From Candidatus Aphodomonas merdavium (GTDB taxonomy: Bacteria; Bacillota; Clostridia; Christensenellales; Aristaeellaceae): a stretch of DNA of 8,372 nucleotides. Below the pieces are notes generated by a model. It saw nothing but the letters and a program-made list of their open reading frames with translations. It was not told the origin of the DNA and ran no database searches. The position numbers and the translations under genes were made by a program. Each line of letters opens with the position of its first letter. Position 1 is the stretch's first letter. Below, piece after piece: positions 6,381-8,372 of the stretch. Where the stretch lies: NCBI GenBank assembly GCA_018715585.1, contig DVLH01000176.1, positions 1 to 8,372 on the forward strand, written 5' to 3'.

Positions 6381-7025
6381 ATGCTGGAGGAAATGGCCGC
6401 GTTTTTCAACCGCAGGGTGGAGCAGTACGAAGCGCATCAGCTCACCTGCATCGAGGATGCAGCGGTGTTTTATCCGTTTACGGCGCGCTGTTTGCCGCTG
6501 GCGCAAGGCGCGCGCGTGCTGGACCTTGGATGCGGCACGGGGCTGGAGCTCAACGAATATTTCGCCCTGAACCCATCGGCACACGTGACGGGCATTGATC
6601 TGGCGCACGATATGCTCGCCGTGCTCCGAGAAAAATTTCCGCCCGAGCGCGTCACGCTGATCGAAGGATCGTATTTCACCGTGCCGCTGGGCGAAGCGTG
6701 CTTTGACGCCGCCGTGTCGGTTGAGTCGCTGCACCATTTTCCCGCGCAAGAAAAAGCGGCCCTCTATGCCAAAGTGCGCCGGGCGCTGAAAAAGGGCGGA
6801 TACCTGATCGTGACGGATTATTTCGCCCGCTCGCAGCAGGAAGAGGACGCGTTCCGGCAGGAGCTTTTGCGCCTGACGCAGGGCGCGCCGCGCGGCGCAT
6901 GCTATCACTTTGACACGCCGCTGACCGTCCAGAATGAAACACAGGCGCTGCACAGCGCAGGTTTTTCCTCCGTCACCCTGCTAGGGCATTGGGGCGCCAC
7001 GCATACGCTGCGGGCGGAAGGCTGA
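6381..7025 (+). CDS. Class I SAM-dependent methyltransferase, substrate unknown
   Basis: This 214-residue soluble protein has the Rossmann-type methyltransferase fold. Motif I is VLDLGCGTGLEL (46-57), which binds S-adenosylmethionine; the acidic residue after strand 2 is Asp73 in GIDLAHDML (71-79). The fourth-strand block is FDAAVSVESLHHF (108-120), and LKKGGYLIVTDYF (136-148) is the post-motif region typical of Methyltransf_11/25 proteins. These domains methylate small molecules, lipids, RNA or protein, and the sequence does not say which. The N-terminal 40 residues (AAFFNRRVEQYEAHQL) form a cap typical of small-molecule enzymes of this class. The start at 6381 is supported by GGAGGG (6371-6376) 4 nt upstream; the in-frame open stretch before it overlaps pyrG. 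Position 14 nt after pyrG suggests co-transcription, but a role in pyrimidine metabolism is not implied. A weak hairpin follows. Confidence 0.9.
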   Translation: MLEEMAAFFNRRVEQYEAHQLTCIEDAAVFYPFTARCLPLAQGARVLDLGCGTGLELNEYFALNPSAHVTGIDLAHDMLAVLREKFPPERVTLIEGSYFTVPLGEACFDAAVSVESLHHFPAQEKAALYAKVRRALKKGGYLIVTDYFARSQQEEDAFRQELLRLTQGAPRGACYHFDTPLTVQNETQALHSAGFSSVTLLGHWGATHTLRAEG

Positions 7026-7033
7026 GGGCCATT

Positions 7034-7065
7034 GGGCGGTTTGCCGCCGGCAGTTTCGGTTTTGC
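7034..7065 (+). terminator. Weak terminator-like hairpin after the methyltransferase
   Basis: GGCGG (7035-7039) and CCGCC (7044-7048) form a 5-bp hairpin with a TTTG loop, followed some bases later by a loose T-rich stretch (GTTTCGGTTTTGCTT). The stem is short and the T-tract is displaced, so it would be inefficient. It is listed because the dnaE promoter begins directly after it. Confidence 0.35.
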
Positions 7066-7095
7066 TTGTCTGGGTCTTTCGTTGTGTGCTATACT
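7066..7095 (+). promoter_or_regulatory. Extended -10 promoter immediately before dnaE
   Basis: TTGTCT (7066-7071) lies 18 bp before TATACT (7090-7095), and a TG at 7087-7088 gives the extended form TGCTATACT. Seven bases past the -10 box falls at 7102, the A of the dnaE ATG. Transcription would then start at or within a base or two of the start codon. Confidence 0.65.
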
Positions 7096-7101
7096 GTTCC
7101 C

Positions 7102-8372
7102 ATGGCAGAATTTGCACATCTTCATTTGCATACGCAGTACAGCCTGCTCGACGGCGCTTGCCGCATCGAGCGGCTTTTTGACGCCGTCCGGGACGCGGGC
7201 ATGCGCCATTGCGCCATCACGGACCATGGCGTGATGTATGGTGTCGTCGATTTTTATTCCGAAGCGATAAAGCACGGCGTCCACCCCGTGTTGGGCTGCG
7301 AGGTCTATATCTGCCCGAACATGGACGACCGCCGCGCCGCCGCGCGCGAATACAACCATCTCATTTTGCTCTGCGAAAACCAGCAGGGCTACAAAAACCT
7401 GACCCGCCTTGTTTCCGAAGGCTGGACGCGCGGGTTCTACTATAAGCCGCGCATCGACTACCGCCTTTTGGAAGGCCACACGCAGGGGCTGATCGCGCTC
7501 TCCGCCTGCCTACAGGGCGATATCCCGCAGGCGCTGCTCAACGGGCGCGACGGCGAGGCGCGCCGCAACGTGGAGCGCTATCAAGCGCTCTTTGGAAAAG
7601 AGAACTTTTTCATCGAAATCCAGGATCACGGCATTGCCGAAGAGCGCACGGTGCTGCCGCAGCTGGTACGCCTCGCCCGCGAGATGGACGTACCGTTCGT
7701 GGCGACAAACGACGTGCACTACCTGCGCAAGGAGGATGCCGAAGCGCAGGAAGTGCTCATGTGCATCCAGACGGGCAAAACGCTCGAGGATGAAAACCGC
7801 ATGCGCATGAACACGCGCGAGCTGTATTTGAAAACGCCCGAGGAGATGGCGGCGGTCTTTCCGCAGTGGCCGCAAGCGCTTGAAAAAACGGTGGAAATTG
7901 CCGAGCGCTGCGAGGTTTCGTTCGATTTTAAAACCATCCATCTTCCCGCCTATCCGCTGCCGCAGGGCACGACGGCGCCGCAGCTTTTGCGCCGTGAATG
8001 CCAGCGCGGCCTGGCCGAACGCTATCCGCAGGACGACGGTTCCGCGCAAAAACGGCTGGACTATGAGCTGGAAACGATCGAAAAGATGGGATATGTCGAT
8101 TATTTCCTCATCGTCTGGGATTTTATCAAATATGCAAAGGAAAACGGCATTATGGTCGGCCCCGGCCGCGGCAGCGGCGCAGGCTCGATCGTCGCCTATA
8201 CGCTCGGCATCACGGCCATCGACCCGCTCAAGTATAACCTCATTTTCGAGCGGTTCTTAAACCCCGAGCGCATCTCCATGCCCGATTTGGACATCGACTT
8301 TTGTTACGAGCGGCGGCAAGAGGTGATCGACTACGTCGCCCGGCGCTATGGGGAAGATCACGTCGCGCAGAT
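7102..8372 (+). CDS. dnaE: DNA polymerase III alpha subunit, 3' end outside window
   Basis: The first 423 residues of the replicative DNA polymerase (family C, DnaE) are present; the full protein is usually about 1100-1200 residues, so roughly a third is here. The N-terminal PHP domain starts with HLHLHTQYSLLDG (6-18) and continues with ITDHG (39-43), LGCEVYI (64-70), YNHL (84-87), SAC (134-136) and ATNDVHYL (201-208). The polymerase palm begins at MVGPGRGSGAGS (351-362), then FERFLNPERISMPDLDIDF (382-400), where Asp395 and Asp397 correspond to the catalytic Asp401 and Asp403 of E. coli. The start at 7102 is chosen because the protein then begins as DnaE proteins do. No Shine-Dalgarno sequence precedes it, and a promoter -10 box ends 6 bases before the ATG. 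In-frame GTG (7084) and TTG (7066) lie upstream but also lack ribosome binding sites. No frameshift or internal stop is seen. Confidence 0.96.
   Translation, partial: MAEFAHLHLHTQYSLLDGACRIERLFDAVRDAGMRHCAITDHGVMYGVVDFYSEAIKHGVHPVLGCEVYICPNMDDRRAAAREYNHLILLCENQQGYKNLTRLVSEGWTRGFYYKPRIDYRLLEGHTQGLIALSACLQGDIPQALLNGRDGEARRNVERYQALFGKENFFIEIQDHGIAEERTVLPQLVRLAREMDVPFVATNDVHYLRKEDAEAQEVLMCIQTGKTLEDENRMRMNTRELYLKTPEEMAAVFPQWPQALEKTVEIAERCEVSFDFKTIHLPAYPLPQGTTAPQLLRRECQRGLAERYPQDDGSAQKRLDYELETIEKMGYVDYFLIVWDFIKYAKENGIMVGPGRGSGAGSIVAYTLGITAIDPLKYNLIFERFLNPERISMPDLDIDFCYERRQEVIDYVARRYGEDHVAQ

Noticed and set aside
1..8372. Mobile element, CRISPR array, tRNA or defence system.
   Set aside because: No transposase or integrase, regularly spaced repeats, tRNA-like cloverleaf or defence-type gene was found on either strand.

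Overview
The window looks like chromosomal housekeeping DNA from a GC-rich member of the Firmicutes, most likely an uncultured Clostridia-type organism. This rests on the divergent PurA variant that I associate with Clostridia, the PurB subtype, the DnaE with an intact PHP domain, sigma-A-like promoters of TTGACA/TATAAT type, and AGGAGG-type ribosome binding sites. No phage, transposon, CRISPR or defence genes are visible. All genes found are on the + strand.

Layout. Positions 3-758 hold the C-terminal part of an integral membrane protein of acyltransferase-3 type, whose 5' end lies outside the window. A strong promoter (794-822) then drives a roughly 220-nt structured RNA. It folds as a long interrupted rod with a bubble and an apical segment resembling 6S RNA, and is the least ordinary item here. 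It runs without a visible strong terminator into a 94-residue zinc-ribbon protein (1081-1365), which ends at a clear intrinsic terminator (1418-1451). Next is a very GC-rich spacer of about 450 nt without a credible gene, but with several hairpins and a repeated 13-mer. The spacer ends at a consensus promoter (1915-1943).

That promoter starts a nucleotide-synthesis cluster: purA (1977-3245) and purB (3260-4687), which together convert IMP to AMP. A GC-rich stem-loop follows, then pyrG (CTP synthase, 4756-6366), and 14 nt later a class I SAM-dependent methyltransferase of unknown substrate (6381-7025). dnaE, the replicative DNA polymerase III alpha subunit, begins at 7102 and runs off the right edge. 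Its promoter sits so close to the ATG, with no Shine-Dalgarno sequence, that the mRNA may be leaderless.

The genes make a coherent nucleotide and DNA-replication neighbourhood: AMP and CTP supply followed by DNA polymerase. I found no clearly new multi-gene system. The best leads are the 6S-like RNA in the leader of the zinc-ribbon gene, the structured spacer before purA, and the possible leaderless dnaE start.
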